The notes: generated from the letters alone by a model not told the origin. 64,000 bases of DNA from Adiantum capillus-veneris (GCA_014529385.2 CM043970.1:65182496-65246495); one strand, 5' to 3'. Shown: positions 1 to 12,551, counted from the stretch's first letter. Numbers and translations: made by a program.

Positions 1-1989
1 TTTTTCCACCTATATTATTTATATTTGACATGTACATATTTTTTTAGACCCCTCAATATTTGATTTTCTTAGTTGTACTATTCATTTATATCATGATCTC
101 AACAATATCTTCAATTATAGACCTACCAAATAAGGTCAAGGGTATGTGGAATGCATGCATGCACCATGGGGAGCTCACTCTTGGAGGTATTCAAAAGAAT
201 CATCCAAAGAAAGACCTCACAAGGACTTTGTGCAGTGGAAAGAACAGTCGGTTTTGCTGAATTTTTAAAGATCACATGCTCCCCGAATTTGAAAAGGTGA
301 TACAAACAAAAGTTGTAGCTCCTGAGATGAACATTCACCTCAAATGTTTTCATATTTTTTTGAGCTACGAGCTGTGAGCTATGATTTTATTGGTGGACCC
401 CAGTTTGCCCATGCTATGCAGCCACACTCCCTCTTCCACTTTATCATTTTCCTCTTTCACACACACTCCTCCCTCTCCTTCCCACTCCCAAACCTGCAAC
501 TCCCATGTCCTAATTCACCCTCTTCACCATTGCCACATCTCTCACACCTCCATAGCCTTCATCCTCCATTTCTACACCCTTTGTGTCCCCCTTTCTCTCT
601 ACATATATATCCATATTACCATACTCTCTTCAACTTTGTAAAGAACTTCAAAAAAATCAGCAAAATTCCAAGGATAACCTCTGCAAATGAAGGTTTTTAT
701 CATGAATTTTCCAAGGTTTGAAGATAACATAGCTTCATCGACACGCGCTACTTCGTCATGCTTACTGCTTCTTCTTCCGGTGCTGTAAAGAGGTGAATGT
801 CAACTTCTCCAAAGCTTCAACCTCTCTTTACAAGCTCATCCCTTCTCTAACTTTTCTCATCATATATCTCACCATTTGGTGAATAATTTTGTAAATATTT
901 TCTAGTGATAATTACTAACCACTAACCTTATTGTAAAATGCACCCTCTGCAAGAGTAGGCACTCCCAAATTATTCACTCCATCCTCTCTCCTTTCATCCT
1001 CAATAACTCTCTTCCCTTGAGCCCACATCCATGTGACTCAAAGGACAAGAGAGACCCACCCTCATTAAAATATATATATATATATGCATAATCTTTTATT
1101 CCTTCAAATAAACTTGATTAGGCCTAATCCAAATCGGGGCTTTTAAAACCTATAAATAGAGCCCTTCTCTCCCTTGTAAATCATCACATGATCACACTAC
1201 ACCACACCATTCTCAACACATAACACACCACTCTTCAAGCCTAGTTGTGTAGAGTGTGTGCATTGTGAGTGCTCTATTCCATCACTACACATAGGTGCAT
1301 AGAGAAGCTTCAAGTTAGTTATGCCATCTAGAGGAGTGGAGTGATACTATACTCTGAAATCACACTTGTAGCCTACCCTTGTCCATAAATAAGATTCATA
1401 GTTTTGGGTGCAATTGTATGCTGCAACTACGACTCTTTTCTCCAAATTGACTTGATAAGTTGGCTCATCAGGTGGTTGAAGGTATATTGTCCTTGAGGTT
1501 TGTTGTGCCATTTCATGCTTGGTGGTTTGAGGGCTTGTTGAATTGTTTGCCTAAAAGGTAAATTGTAAGAGGGTGCTCGGTGAGAGGGCTCCCGTGACCC
1601 TAAGACAATTTGTGTATTGGCAACAAGGTCAAGTTTTGTGTTGTCTCTCTATTTCTCATCAAGCTTTGTGTGCATCTAGTCTTTAAGGCTAAGACTGAGT
1701 TGCTCAAGTTGATTTGTGCTCTTTACCTCTCTCTGGCGTGGTGAATGTTTGTGTTTGGTGTGTGTGGCTATCTTGCATTCCCCTCTCTTTGTGCGTTTGA
1801 GTACAAGGAGATATCACGTGCATCCTAGTTCGCATCTACAACTAGGTGGTGCCCCTTTTCATCTTTGGTTTCTAGCTGTGGGTTGTTGTTGTCTCTGATT
1901 TTGCTTGCCCCAGCCCCAATTGAGTAGCACAGGAGCCTCGAAGGGTGTTTAGAGGCCACTCTTCTTGTTGTCTGGCCCGAACCGCCTCA
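1..1989 (+). repeat. 5' LTR, truncated by window start
   Basis: Nearly identical to 5148-7145, so about 608 bp of its left end lie outside the window. It ends in CCTCA like the other copy, followed at 1993 by the primer-binding-site candidate. It contains a TATA box, short reading frames that I treat as chance, and a TATATA run near 1071-1085. The short open frames near 60-260 and 344-721 are repeated in the second LTR, have no recognisable domain, and differ between the copies. Confidence 0.9.
1151..1161 (+). promoter_or_regulatory. LTR TATA box
   Basis: TATAAATAGAG is conserved in both LTRs (again at 6306-6316) and is followed by a pyrimidine-rich stretch (CCCTTCTCTCCC). That is the usual arrangement of a plant pol II core promoter in an LTR U3/R region. 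Transcription would start about 25-35 bp downstream. Confidence 0.6.
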
Positions 1990-1992
1990 AAT

Positions 1993-2010
1993 TGGTGCCC
2001 CCACGGAGGA
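1993..2010 (+). other. Primer binding site candidate
   Basis: TGGTGCCCCCACGG starts 3 bp after the LTR end. A TGG start at this spacing is the normal place for pairing with the CCA end of a tRNA. Related plant Gypsy elements often have TGGTGCCCACCG-like sequence here (recalled). The exact tRNA is not decided from sequence alone. Confidence 0.55.
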
Positions 2011-2301
2011 ACTGACTTTGTGCTTATTGTTTTTGTATTGCATGAATGCTAGAATTTTAGCGTAATCAAGTAGATTATATGAATCATGAAAGCTTGTATG
2101 ACCGAGTTTAATTTCAAAGCAACAAAAATTGATTTAGAATATGGTTTGGATTAGCATAACATAAGAAAGGAAAAAAAACATTTTCATATAAGAATCTAGA
2201 ATTCATGTTGAAAGTTTCAAAACTTTGTGTAGTTAGTTGATGTCATGAGAGAAAATGATTGTTTGGAACTAATCTTTGTGTGGTTCTAGCATTGAGAGAC
2301 T

Positions 2302-4059
2302 ATGACACGCTATACCTTTGATGATATCCCAATCTTCTTCGGGAATCTAGAAGAAGATGTTGATGATTTTCTTGCTGATTTTAGAATGGTTTGTCGTATC
2401 GTTGGTAAAAGGGATGACATCGAAAATGGGGATTTTCTATTGCTATGCCTTAGAGGCAACGCTGAGCAATGGTTTTGGAGTATGTCTTCTCAGATTGAAT
2501 ATGGGTATACCCAAATTTCCAAAGCTTTGAAGACCAGATTCTCTAAATTTCCAACAATGGAGAAAGCATGGGCTTCATTAGGGAGACTTCAACAACATGG
2601 TGAAGACTACTATGCTTATGAGGATATTTTTTCTCGCCAATGGGGAGGATATGGGTTTACTTTTACATTTCCTGATTATGTAAAAATGGAGCAATTTATT
2701 TCGGGTTTGTCTCCTTTGTTAAAGACTAAGGTTACTTGTAGTGGACCCTCTACCTTTGAAGAAGCGGTCACTATTGCCCGAAGGAAGTTCCACAAGTACT
2801 TCTACATCAAACATGGTTTCCATCATGCTGGAAGAACCAACCATCATGAAAGTGTTTCTATCAAGGAGTCATCTCCTTTGCCATACTTGTCTCCTTCTAC
2901 TCCGACAAATGTTGAAGAAGTTACTTACATGCCATCTGATTATTCAAGTGCTAAAGTGTGTGGCCAAGATTCAAATGTGGAATCTTTTTCTTCTACCTTT
3001 ATCACAAGCATGCAAAAATCGACACAAGATATCTCAAATGGCATTGATGATTCAATAATGGATACATCCAACCTTTTGGCGGAGGATCAATTTCTAGTCC
3101 GAGCAGACGAAGCTTTTGTGCAACATGACTCTATGGAGAATGAAGACCTTGAAGGTAACCTTGATCTTATGGAATGTTCTGAGAGTGTATCTTGTCTAAA
3201 AGAAGAGAGTGAAGAAGAAGATGAAATCATAGGTGAAGAGATCATATACCACATTGATCATAAAGAGATAATTGTGTACATGGAATGCCAACTCCAAAAC
3301 AAAGTAGAAGAGTGTGAGTTGAATCCATGTGAGGATAATCTTCAAGAAGTGTTTGAGGATGTTGAAAAGCATTGGTATGACCCATGTATGTTAAGCATGG
3401 AGGAACCTATCATGCAAGAAGCCAAAGTTTTCCCAAAATCAAACAGTAATTCATCAACCTTTGAGGTGGTACAATGTGAGGAGTTACAACCTTGCCAAAG
3501 GGGGGGCTTAGAAGGGGATGAAGAACATGGGAGAGTAGTTAAAAATAAAATCATAAAAGGAAACTATCAGAAGGGTATCATTCTCTCCAATGGTGTTTTA
3601 GTGGGTGGCTCTCCATTCATGGGACAATCTCTTAGCAAGAAAATCCAAGCTTTTGATGCCCCAATCATCTTCACATTGGGTTTCACCTCTTTAAAGTCAA
3701 CTTCTCCCCTCTTCACATATACCTTTCATCGAGGGCACCATACCTTCTTAAGTGGAAGAGGAGATGAATACTTGGTGATGAACAGATGTTTCCAGACCTT
3801 CTACATTTGGTTCTTTGGTGTATGGAGGTCACACATTGTGATGCTTCTGGTCTTCATCATAGATGAAAAACTTGTTGATTGCTACATGTGGATATTTCAT
3901 CGATCAGTACCAAAATCTATTCTCTTCCAATGTGTTGGAAGCAATAGAAACCTTCGTCTATTATCTACTTATGTGGTAAACTATTTGCAATATCTTCCAA
4001 TAGCGGTTGAAAGCATGGATCAAGCTTTCATAAATCATGAAGGTCATAGAATTTTTTGA
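2302..4059 (+). CDS. Retrotransposon Gag polyprotein, 585 aa
   Basis: The first about 165 residues match the plant retrotransposon gag domain (PF03732-like). The signature includes AEQWFWSM, a repeated aromatic and TRF pattern (residues about 54-85), a LQQHGEDYYAYE segment and ISGLSPLLKTKV. Gag builds the cytoplasmic virus-like particle that packages element RNA. Residues about 280-350 are very acidic (runs of E and D), and the C-terminal 200 residues are hydrophobic and aromatic without a family I know. No CCHC zinc knuckle is present, so RNA binding must use something else or the partner's Gag. The ATG at 2302 lies 312 bp after the LTR end in the expected leader position. Length is typical for gag alone. 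The frame is fully open, which is unusual in this degraded neighbourhood. Confidence 0.85.
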   Translation: MTRYTFDDIPIFFGNLEEDVDDFLADFRMVCRIVGKRDDIENGDFLLLCLRGNAEQWFWSMSSQIEYGYTQISKALKTRFSKFPTMEKAWASLGRLQQHGEDYYAYEDIFSRQWGGYGFTFTFPDYVKMEQFISGLSPLLKTKVTCSGPSTFEEAVTIARRKFHKYFYIKHGFHHAGRTNHHESVSIKESSPLPYLSPSTPTNVEEVTYMPSDYSSAKVCGQDSNVESFSSTFITSMQKSTQDISNGIDDSIMDTSNLLAEDQFLVRADEAFVQHDSMENEDLEGNLDLMECSESVSCLKEESEEEDEIIGEEIIYHIDHKEIIVYMECQLQNKVEECELNPCEDNLQEVFEDVEKHWYDPCMLSMEEPIMQEAKVFPKSNSNSSTFEVVQCEELQPCQRGGLEGDEEHGRVVKNKIIKGNYQKGIILSNGVLVGGSPFMGQSLSKKIQAFDAPIIFTLGFTSLKSTSPLFTYTFHRGHHTFLSGRGDEYLVMNRCFQTFYIWFFGVWRSHIVMLLVFIIDEKLVDCYMWIFHRSVPKSILFQCVGSNRNLRLLSTYVVNYLQYLPIAVESMDQAFINHEGHRIF

Positions 4060-4492
4060 CTTGATGAGCCTACCCAGGTTGAATGAATTTTATGAGCTAC
4101 AGTTCAGGCATTTGCTCATAGAAGCTCTTGAAGATCGTAGCAGATACATCAACTTTACACAGGAGGAAGAGCAACCAATCTTTTATATCACATTCGTAGT
4201 GATAGATGCAATGATGGACAACAATAAAATCTACAAGTTTCTTCAACCGAAATCTGTAAGTGATTCCATACCATACATCTCTCTTTGGGAAATCTATTTC
4301 AAGATCTTTGATCATGGGGGGTGCTTATGGAAACTTTCTCAATGGAGGAGGTTTACTCAGTCACTTCATTACATCCTGCTATTGGCTCTGAGAACCTTTC
4401 ATATCACACAAGGTTTCTTAATCATACAACAAAGGTTCTTCAAAGATGAGAGCAGACAAAGACAGAGGTTACACAATCTACATGTTGCATGA
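4037..4492 (+). CDS. Second short reading frame of the TR-GAG element, 151 aa
   Basis: This frame overlaps the last 23 bases of gag in another frame and ends 32 bases before the polypurine tract. It starts with MKVIEFFDLMSLP and has no domain I recognise. It may be the tail of the longer gag product displaced by a frameshift, because its composition (aromatic, leucine-rich, with a basic end RQRQR) resembles the gag C-terminus. It may also be noncoding. No Pol motif is present. I infer only that it is internal sequence of the element. Confidence 0.3.
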   Translation: MKVIEFFDLMSLPRLNEFYELQFRHLLIEALEDRSRYINFTQEEEQPIFYITFVVIDAMMDNNKIYKFLQPKSVSDSIPYISLWEIYFKIFDHGGCLWKLSQWRRFTQSLHYILLLALRTFHITQGFLIIQQRFFKDESRQRQRLHNLHVA

Positions 4493-4523
4493 TCGGATAA
4501 ATGGTACATGAATGTACCATTAT

Positions 4524-4539
4524 CTAAGGGGGGGGCTAA
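4524..4539 (+). other. Polypurine tract of TR-GAG element
   Basis: TAAGGGGGGGGC immediately precedes the TGATAGCC start of the right LTR. A purine run at this position primes plus-strand DNA synthesis in LTR retrotransposons. Confidence 0.7.
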
Positions 4540-7145
4540 TGATAGCCATTTTTCAGCTTTCCATAATTGCCATAGTAAGCTACCTCACCCTATCAAATCA
4601 CTCAAACATTTTGATTATCCCTACCATTTCACTGTACATAGGCGTGTGTGAGTTAGGGAACTTTCTCCATATTTTCTTAAAAACCCTTAATTAGCTAGCC
4701 ATTGGGCTAGTTGAGCCAAAAAAATAAAAATAATAAAAAATATAAGTATATTATGGCCCATTTGTGTGTAAATATTTTATTGTATATAGGGCCTAAATAA
4801 AAGGATTTTTTATAATTATTTTGATATTTATTTAAATATTTCTACCTATGGTGTGTTATTTATGCTATGTACATTGACTCACCATTACCATATTTTTTCT
4901 TACCATTTTGCATACTTTTTATTCCATATAAAAATAGTTCATGCAAGCTTCTCTTATTTTTGGTGTAACTCCATCCTAACAAAAATCCAAAAAAACTAGT
5001 TCTATTTATGTGTATATTTTTTCACTATTGCGATTTTTTCCTTCCTCAATCTATTCTTTATTACTCTCATAAATTAGACCACAAAAAAATATTCATCTTT
5101 TTATGGTAGACTTATAATGAGAGAGATTTATTTTGACCCCTTTATATTTTTTCCACCTATATTATTTATATTTGACATCTACATATTTTTTTAGACCCCT
5201 CAATATTTGATTTTCTTAGTTGTACTATTTATTTATATCATGATCTCAACAATATCTTCAATTATAGACCTACCAAATAAGGTCAAGGGTATGTGGAATG
5301 CATGCATGCACCATATGGAGCTCACTCTTGGAGGTATTCAAAAGAATCATCCAAAGAAAGACCTCACAAGGACTTTGTGCAGTGGAAAAAACAGTCGGTT
5401 TTGCTGAATTTTTAAAGATCACATGCTCCCCGAATTTGAAAAGGTGATACAAACAAAAGTTGTAGCCCGTGAGATGAACTTTCACCTCAACTTTTTTCAT
5501 ATTTTTTTGAGCTACGAGCTGTGAGCTATGATTTTATTGGTGGACCCCAGTTTGACCATGCTATGCAGCCACACTCCCTCTTCCACTATATCATTTTCCT
5601 CTTTCACACACACTCCTCCCTCTCCTTCCCACTCCCAAACCTGAAACTCCCATGTCCTAATTCACCCTCTTCACCATTGCCACATCTCTCACACCTCCAT
5701 AGCCTTCATCCTCCATTTCTACACCCTTTGTGTCCCCCTTTCTCTCTACATATATATCCATATTACCATACTCTCTTCAACTTTGTAAAGAACTTCAAAA
5801 AAATCAGCAAAAATCCAAGGATAACCTCTGCAAATGAAGGCTTTTATCATTAATTTTCCAAGGTTTGAAGATAACATAGCTTCATCGACACGCGCTACTT
5901 CGTCATGCTGATTGCGTCTTCTTCCGGTGTTGTAAAGAGGTGAATGTCAACTTCTCCAAAGCTTCAACCTCTCTTTACAAGCTCATCCCTTCTCTAACTT
6001 TTCTCATCATATATCTCACCATTTGGTGAATAATTTTGTAAATATTTTCTAGTGATAATTACTAACTACTAACCACTAACCTTATTGTAAAATGCACCCT
6101 CTACTAGAGTAGGCACTCCCAAATTATTCACTCCATCCTCTCTCCTTTCATCCTCAATAATTCTCTTCCCTTGAGCCCACATCCATGTGACTCAAAGGAC
6201 AAGAGAGACCCACCCTCATTAAAAATATATATATATATATGCATAATCTTTTATTCCTTCAAATAAACATGATTAGGCCTAATCCAAATCGGGGCTTCTA
6301 AAACCTATAAATAGAGCCTTTCTCTCCCTTGTAAATCATCACATGATCACACTACACCACACCATTCTCAACACATAACACACCACTCTTCAAGCCTAGT
6401 TGTGTAGAGTGTGTGCATTGTGAGTGCTCTATTCCATCACTACACATAGGTGCATAGAGAAGCTTCAAGTTAGTTATGCCATCTAGAGGAGTGGAGTGAT
6501 ACTATACTCTGCAATCACACTTGTAGCCTACTCTTGTCCATAAATAAGATTCATAGTTTTGGGTGCAATTATATGCTGCAACTACGACTCTTCTCTCCAA
6601 ATTGACTTGATAAGTTGGCTCATCAGGTGGTTGAAGGTATATTGTCCTTGAAGTTTGTTGTGTCATTTCATGCTTGGTGGTTTGAGGGCTTGTTGAATTG
6701 TTTGCCTAAAAGGTAAATTGTAAGAGGGTGCTCGGTGAGAGGGCTCCCGTGACCCTAAGACAATTTGTGTATTGGCAACAAGGTCAAGTTTTGTGTTGTC
6801 TCTCTATTTCTCATCAAGCTTTGTGTGCATCTAGTCTTTAAGGCTAAGACTGAGTTGCTCAAGTTGATTTGTGCTCTTTACCTCTCTCTGGCGTGGTGAA
6901 TGTTTGTGTTTGGTGTGTGTGGCTATCTTGCATTCCCCTCTCTTTGTGCGTTTGAGTACAAGGAGATATCACGTGCGTCCTAGTTCGCATCTACAACTAG
7001 GTGGTGCCCCTTTTCTTGTTTGGTTTCTGGCCGCGTGTTGTTGTTGTCTCTGATTTTGCTTGCCCCAGCCCCAATTTGAGCAGCACTGGAGCCTCGAAGG
7101 GTGTTTAGAGGCCGCTCTTCTTGTTGCCCGCCCTGAACCGCCTCA
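4540..7145 (+). repeat. 3' LTR, 2,606 bp, TG...CA
   Basis: It begins TGATAGCC directly after the polypurine tract and ends CCTCA directly before GTACC. It contains the second TATA box at 6306-6316. The length is large for an LTR, and everything after position 5148 is shared with the left copy. Confidence 0.88.
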
Positions 7146-7535
7146 GTACCAACCTAAATTCATAGTACCCAAAAGGATCATTAGAACCAAATAATGTACA
7201 TTGCATAGTCCTAGCTTGAATTCATAGTACCAAAAAAGATCCCTAATACCAAATTCTGTACGTTGCATAGTACTAGCTTGAATTCATAGTACCAAAAAGG
7301 ATCCCTAGTACCAAATCATGTACATTGCATAGTACTAGCTTGAATTCATAGTACCAAAAAGGATCCCTAGTACCATATCCTGTACATTGCATAGTACCAG
7401 CGTGAATTCATAGTATCAAACAGTATCCCTAGTACCAAATTCTGTACATTGCATAGTACCAGTCTAAATTCACAGTATCAAACAGGATCCCTAGTGCCAA
7501 AGTGGGTACATGTCTGTACCCTGCATAATACCAAT
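7146..7535 (+). repeat. 62-bp minisatellite, six copies
   Basis: The start AATTCATAG (with variants) recurs at 7157, 7219, 7281, 7343, 7405 and 7467, a constant spacing of 62 bp. Each unit carries TAGTACC twice, GGATCC and TGTACATTGCATAG. Less regular TAGTACC-rich units continue to about 7830, with a GTACC/GGTAC flavour throughout. The LTR element ends exactly at a GTACC, so it probably inserted into this array. Confidence 0.85.
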
Positions 7536-7858
7536 TTGGAAACCTAGTACCAATTTGGGTACTTTTTTGTATACTGCAAAGCTACAAAATGGATCCATAG
7601 TTCCAAAATAACAAATTTCCAGATACAAAAAAGTACCTAATTGGGACTGTGCATCTTTACTTTGGAGCATTTCTACCAAACAATGGTACTATGCATCTGT
7701 TTGGTACTATTCAGAATCTAGAGAAGCTTCAAATTGGGTACTACTGAGGTAGGAATTGGTACCAGAATGATACCAGGTTTGGCATGCTAGGAATTGGTCA
7801 AATTTTGGCATGCTGGAAATGGTACTATGGAGCTGAGTATTTGTACAATGATTGTTGG

Positions 7859-8722
7859 CTAACAAGTTATGGTATTCTGTGTTAATCCAAGAGTAAAAAG
7901 GCGAGCAAGGATTACAGTGTGGGCAACACATATTACTTGAGAATCATCTAGAATATGTATGGGATGTTTGATGACACATTTTGCCTCGATTCTGTGCTTA
8001 CAGATATCCTTTTTGTTAGGAGAAACTCTTGTCTCGGATTTCCAAAAAGCGGCCACCAAATCTCTAGTTTCGATTGTGATACTTGTATGCAGAGGCAACT
8101 GTCTGTGATGACAAGCACTAAGTGGCAACACTTCATCCTCATCTTTCATTCCCAGTCGACTACTTGCTGCCGTAATATTACGTCTATGAACACCCAAGGC
8201 AGGAGAAATTTTGGACTGGTTCACAGTGGTTATGCTCTGATCACCATTGTTCAGTATCATCGTCAAAGAGGTTCTCTTCACAAAAAGCTCAGTTGAAGAG
8301 TGGGGCACTTTCAGCTGAGTCAATGTGTTCCGAATTCCGAAAAGAAGACTCGATTACACATCCGAACTCCTCAACTTGGAAAATGGCTGATGATGCATGA
8401 GCTGCTCTAGAATTTCTTGTTGTTCTAGTGTTGTTAGTCCTTGGGTCTGCCGACACCAACATCTAGCCATGGCTTTGCATATATTGTTCCTTGATCTGGT
8501 TGTAGCAAGTTCAACTCTCTTAGCAGGATTGCGCTCCTTGTGTCGTTGCTCATGCTTCTTTTGTGCCCAATAGTCCCGCAAAAATACTTGGTTCATGAAT
8601 GCTCGTGGTTTCCATCATAGCACCCTCTGTGGATGCAGGTACCCCTAACTCAAGATAGGTGAAGGAATCACGCTCAGTATCCATCATCATCTCTGAAGAT
8701 ATGGTACTAGCCTGAGCTGCCA
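7859..8722 (-). pseudogene. Unrecognised broken protein gene
   Basis: Three open segments follow each other on the minus strand. The first begins MAAQASTISSEMMMDTERD near 8722 and stops at 8550. The second (8596-8354) continues in another frame with a basic segment and TTLEQQEILEQLMHH. The third (8323-7859) contains FWKSETRVSPNKKD and HPIHILDDSQV. The order, similar codon style and frame changes suggest one old coding sequence with frameshifts, not three genes. I do not recognise the family. The style (basic region, conserved SPNKKD patch) could fit a repeat-encoded transposase remnant, but that is a guess. A long GA array precedes the putative start. Confidence 0.4.
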
Positions 8723-8739
8723 TGGCTGTATGGTGGGAG

Positions 8740-8750
8740 AGGGAGAGAGG

Positions 8751-8820
<70 letters not shown>

Positions 8821-8935
8821 GGCCGGGAAGGGTGGGTGCTCCACAGAGAACAAAACAGAGAATGTGTGTGTGTGTGTGTGAGAGTGTGTGTGTGTATATG
8901 TGTGTGTGTGAGAGAGAGAGAGAGAGCCAGCCGAA
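8740..8935 (+). repeat. GA and TG simple repeats
   Basis: GA repeats run about 8740-8817. After a short unique stretch, TG repeats run about 8862-8910 and GA about 8909-8927. Open frames here encode only RE, CV or HT dipeptide runs and are not genes. The next 480 bp (8936-9415) hold AT-rich sequence with nothing recognisable. Confidence 0.9.
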
Positions 8936-9410
8936 TCTCCTTCCCCACTTCTTGCACCCACGTCGTTTATATGTTATAACCCGTTTCGGGAAAAAATAAT
9001 AAAGTAGAGTAAATTATAAAGCCTCCAAGAAATTGATTTTATTTTTTCTCCTTTTTGTTCAATTTTCATCTTTTACTTGGGTCTGATTCTCCTTACCACA
9101 GCCACCAAGCCTAGGTGGTGTTAAGGACAATCAATTTTGTACCACCATCCCTTGCTTTCAGCCAACAAAAAAATTATAATTTTAATAAAGATATTATTAT
9201 TTTAAAAAAATTAATTTTTGAAGATATATTTGGCTTTATCTTTTCAAGGGGCTTTTTTAAGATCAATATTGATATTATTTAAAGATTTGTACAAGTTTGT
9301 ATTTTTAAAAACGATTCAGAAAAATAATAAAGTTCGTATATCATCGACTTGGGGATGTCTCGCTTTAGGGACATGCATGCAAATGAAGGGGTTGTTATCC
9401 ATGTTATTAT

Positions 9411-9786
<376 letters not shown>

Positions 9787-10138
9787 GAATTTAAAAATCC
9801 CATCTTTCAGAACCATATGTTGATAAACTTAAATATTGCTTGAAAAAGCACATTGTGTATAGAACAAAATATAGAACAATTTCTTGATAAAAAGTACATT
9901 ACAAGATACTTTGATACATGACAAAGTAGGAGTTAAAGCCGGAACTCCTACCATATGAGATCAGGGATCTTTACCTGTCAACCAACGACAAGTACAATTA
10001 ATTAGAATTAATTTGCACTAAATGGGTGACAGGTATATCAAGCAATCCCCACTGCTTGTTATTGATGTCACACCCTGGACCCCAACCATACTCCTAATCA
10101 TATCTTATGTTTTCTTTTGCTTATCTATGTAAGTAGGG

Positions 10139-10543
10139 TCAATTACAGTCTTTGAAAGGTTTTATGGGTTTACACGGCTTGGAGATAGGGTCTCTAATTG
10201 CTACTGGCTTCGTTCTCTTTTTCCCTTTATGTGCTGCCATGAGCTTGTCCAGAATCTATTGTAGCTTAAATATATCTCGAGTGATGCTCATCCTAGCTGT
10301 CTGCCTATACACCTGTTTTTCAACAATGGTTACACACATGAGTTTAATATTCTTACATACTATACTTGATGTTGTCTTAAAGGCACCTCTATCTCTATGG
10401 TATGTACATTCATTTTTCCAATCTACTTTTTTAAGTATATTGAATTTGTGAAAATTTTGGCAGCATTTTGTTTGTAAAACATTTCTTTTTTCAAAAAAAA
10501 CCTGTCGTATATAATGACAAATATCCTCACAGGAGGTTGTCAT
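10139..10543 (-). pseudogene. Broken copy of the PLE 3'-region cysteine-rich frame
   Basis: This is the counterpart of the intact frame at 16813-17217. A single C-to-T change turns CAA CAG into CAA TAG, stopping the frame at 10256 after 95 residues; the rest of the frame continues in register to 10139. The first 95 residues are almost identical between copies (RQVFF instead of RRVFF). No family is recognised. Confidence 0.5.
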
Positions 10544-11142
10544 ACACTCTCTTTTTGTGTTTCAACATTTTTGTTTACCATGGTACATATATTTAAATGC
10601 TTTAAAAAACCACTAGAGTGTTACTATCTTGTGTTGTTATGTATTTGTATCCTATCTTGCAAAAATTTTAGCCGCATTTCCTTTGTATTATTACTATCTT
10701 TTCAAAAAAAAACAGTAAGTACTCTTTGTATCTGTTTATCCTCACAAGAGGTTTGTATAGCCCACATGCTATATCTTAATTACTTACTTCTGCTACTTTT
10801 TATTCAAAGCATCTGACATTGTTACTTCTAGAAACCATTTAGTTTGGTATAAAGGAAACATATCCATGTATTCAAAACAGTATGGATTTTTGTTACCTGA
10901 ACCGTATTTGTCGTTGTCATTTGTATTCTTGCAAGTACTATTATCACAAAGACGGCTTCCCCTTCGTTACTGTATCAAAACTATTCCAAAAATGGTACCC
11001 AAAAGAATTTTTTGCTTAACATTGTGTTTTTTTACTGCTCTATGTACAATATGCATATGCTTGTATGTGCTTGACTGTATGTTACCTTGTTGGTGAGTTC
11101 CCTCTTATGTGTAATTCCATCCCGTATGCTCATGCATATATG

Positions 11143-11161
11143 TATGTGTGTGTGTGTGTGT
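11143..11161 (+). repeat. Short TG tract, contrast with right copy
   Basis: This 19-base TG tract corresponds to the 92-base tract at 17816-17907 in the right repeat copy. It shows independent expansion after duplication. Confidence 0.8.
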
Positions 11162-11581
11162 ATAAATCATACCATGGTTGTTTTAGAAAAACAGGAAGTG
11201 AGCATGCATGTGCTTGTGTATATATTGCATTAAACTAATATGTTTACTATGGAAAAATAACAATATACAGAAGTTATTATGCGTATCACACAGTGCGTGC
11301 TCTGGCTCCGCTACTTTACTCATTAGTATTATGGTACGCCGAGTACATGTACTCATGTGCAATTAGTTTTACATAGCTTATAAAATACCAAAAAAACGTT
11401 TTTTTTACCTTGCTATGCTGCACAATCAGACAGTCCGACTGGCTTGCAATGATTCTCTTTGCCTTGGAGTGTGTTTCGTGAGTGGACGTACCCCGCGACA
11501 TAGGGCTTCCTGCCTTAGCTTGCGCTATCCCTTGTTACGAGATACAGATGATGGTTTCACTAGTGCATGGTTCATGTATCG

Positions 11582-11894
<313 letters not shown>

Positions 11895-12527
11895 GATGGC
11901 GTCTGCGATTGACTCTCTTTGTGCTACCTGCTTTTATAAGCAGTGCTAGCTCGTAGTGTTGTTAAGGCTATGCTACATAGCTAACCAATATTGGCTTGCG
12001 GTGCCTTTACGGCCATCTGTAGCATACTCCTGCCAGCGCTGGCACCCGGTGCCACTAGTTGATTGCTTTATTTAGAGATATTGCCAACCATATCTTTTGG
12101 CTTTATTAAAATCTTATTATCATTGTAGAGAGGTTAAAACACTACCAAGTTGTTAACTTGATATCGACAAAGTCAAAAAAACTTTTTTACGTAAACATGC
12201 CAACTATTGTAAAAAGCACTCATTACACTGTGTATTGCTACTGCTTCGGTAGTTCCCCTTGTGAATATAACCAATTACTGATACGGTTGGGGAATAATTC
12301 ATGTAACTGAAAAAGTGTGTTTGTGTACTAACTACGCCTGTATACTTTTCTTGTGCCAGTGTATCCGTCGCAAGTGTTAAAAGAAACTCTTGTTTTGTAG
12401 GACTTTGATACTTGATGCCAGTGAAAACTTAATTTATTCAAGGTTTTGTACATGATTGTGGAGAATTCCAAACAAATTAAAAAGGGATTTTCCATGCCAG
12501 AACATAAAAATAAGAAGGAAAAAAAAA

Positions 12528-12551
12528 GGGGGGGGGGGGGGGGGGGGGGGG
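12528..12551 (+). repeat. Poly-G, 24 bases
   Basis: An uninterrupted G run sits after an A-rich stretch. The right PLE copy has only about eight G residues at the matching place (19052-19059), so this is a recent expansion or an assembly artefact. Confidence 0.85.

Larger units (their letters stand above)
1..7145 (+). mobile_element. Gag-only LTR retrotransposon (TR-GAG type), 5' end outside window
   Basis: Two long direct repeats (1-1989 and 4540-7145) enclose a 2.55-kb interior. The interior has a primer-binding-site candidate right after the first repeat, one large gag-like reading frame, a second smaller frame and a polypurine tract right before the second repeat. No protease, reverse transcriptase, RNase H or integrase motif is visible, so the element must borrow Pol from a partner. 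This matches the non-autonomous class called TR-GAG in plants (established knowledge). The LTRs differ mainly by scattered substitutions and small indels such as a run of about 8 bp near 6068, so the insertion is fairly young. GTACC follows the right LTR and could be the target duplication; the left flank lies outside the window. Confidence 0.88.

Noticed and set aside
344-721. 125-residue ORF in the LTR
   Set aside because: It is duplicated in the second LTR with a different end, is Pro/Ser/His-rich from a CT-rich strand, and lies upstream of the TATA box.
7146-7535. CRISPR-like array from regular 62-bp spacing
   Set aside because: The whole unit is repeated with no unique spacers. It is a eukaryotic minisatellite.
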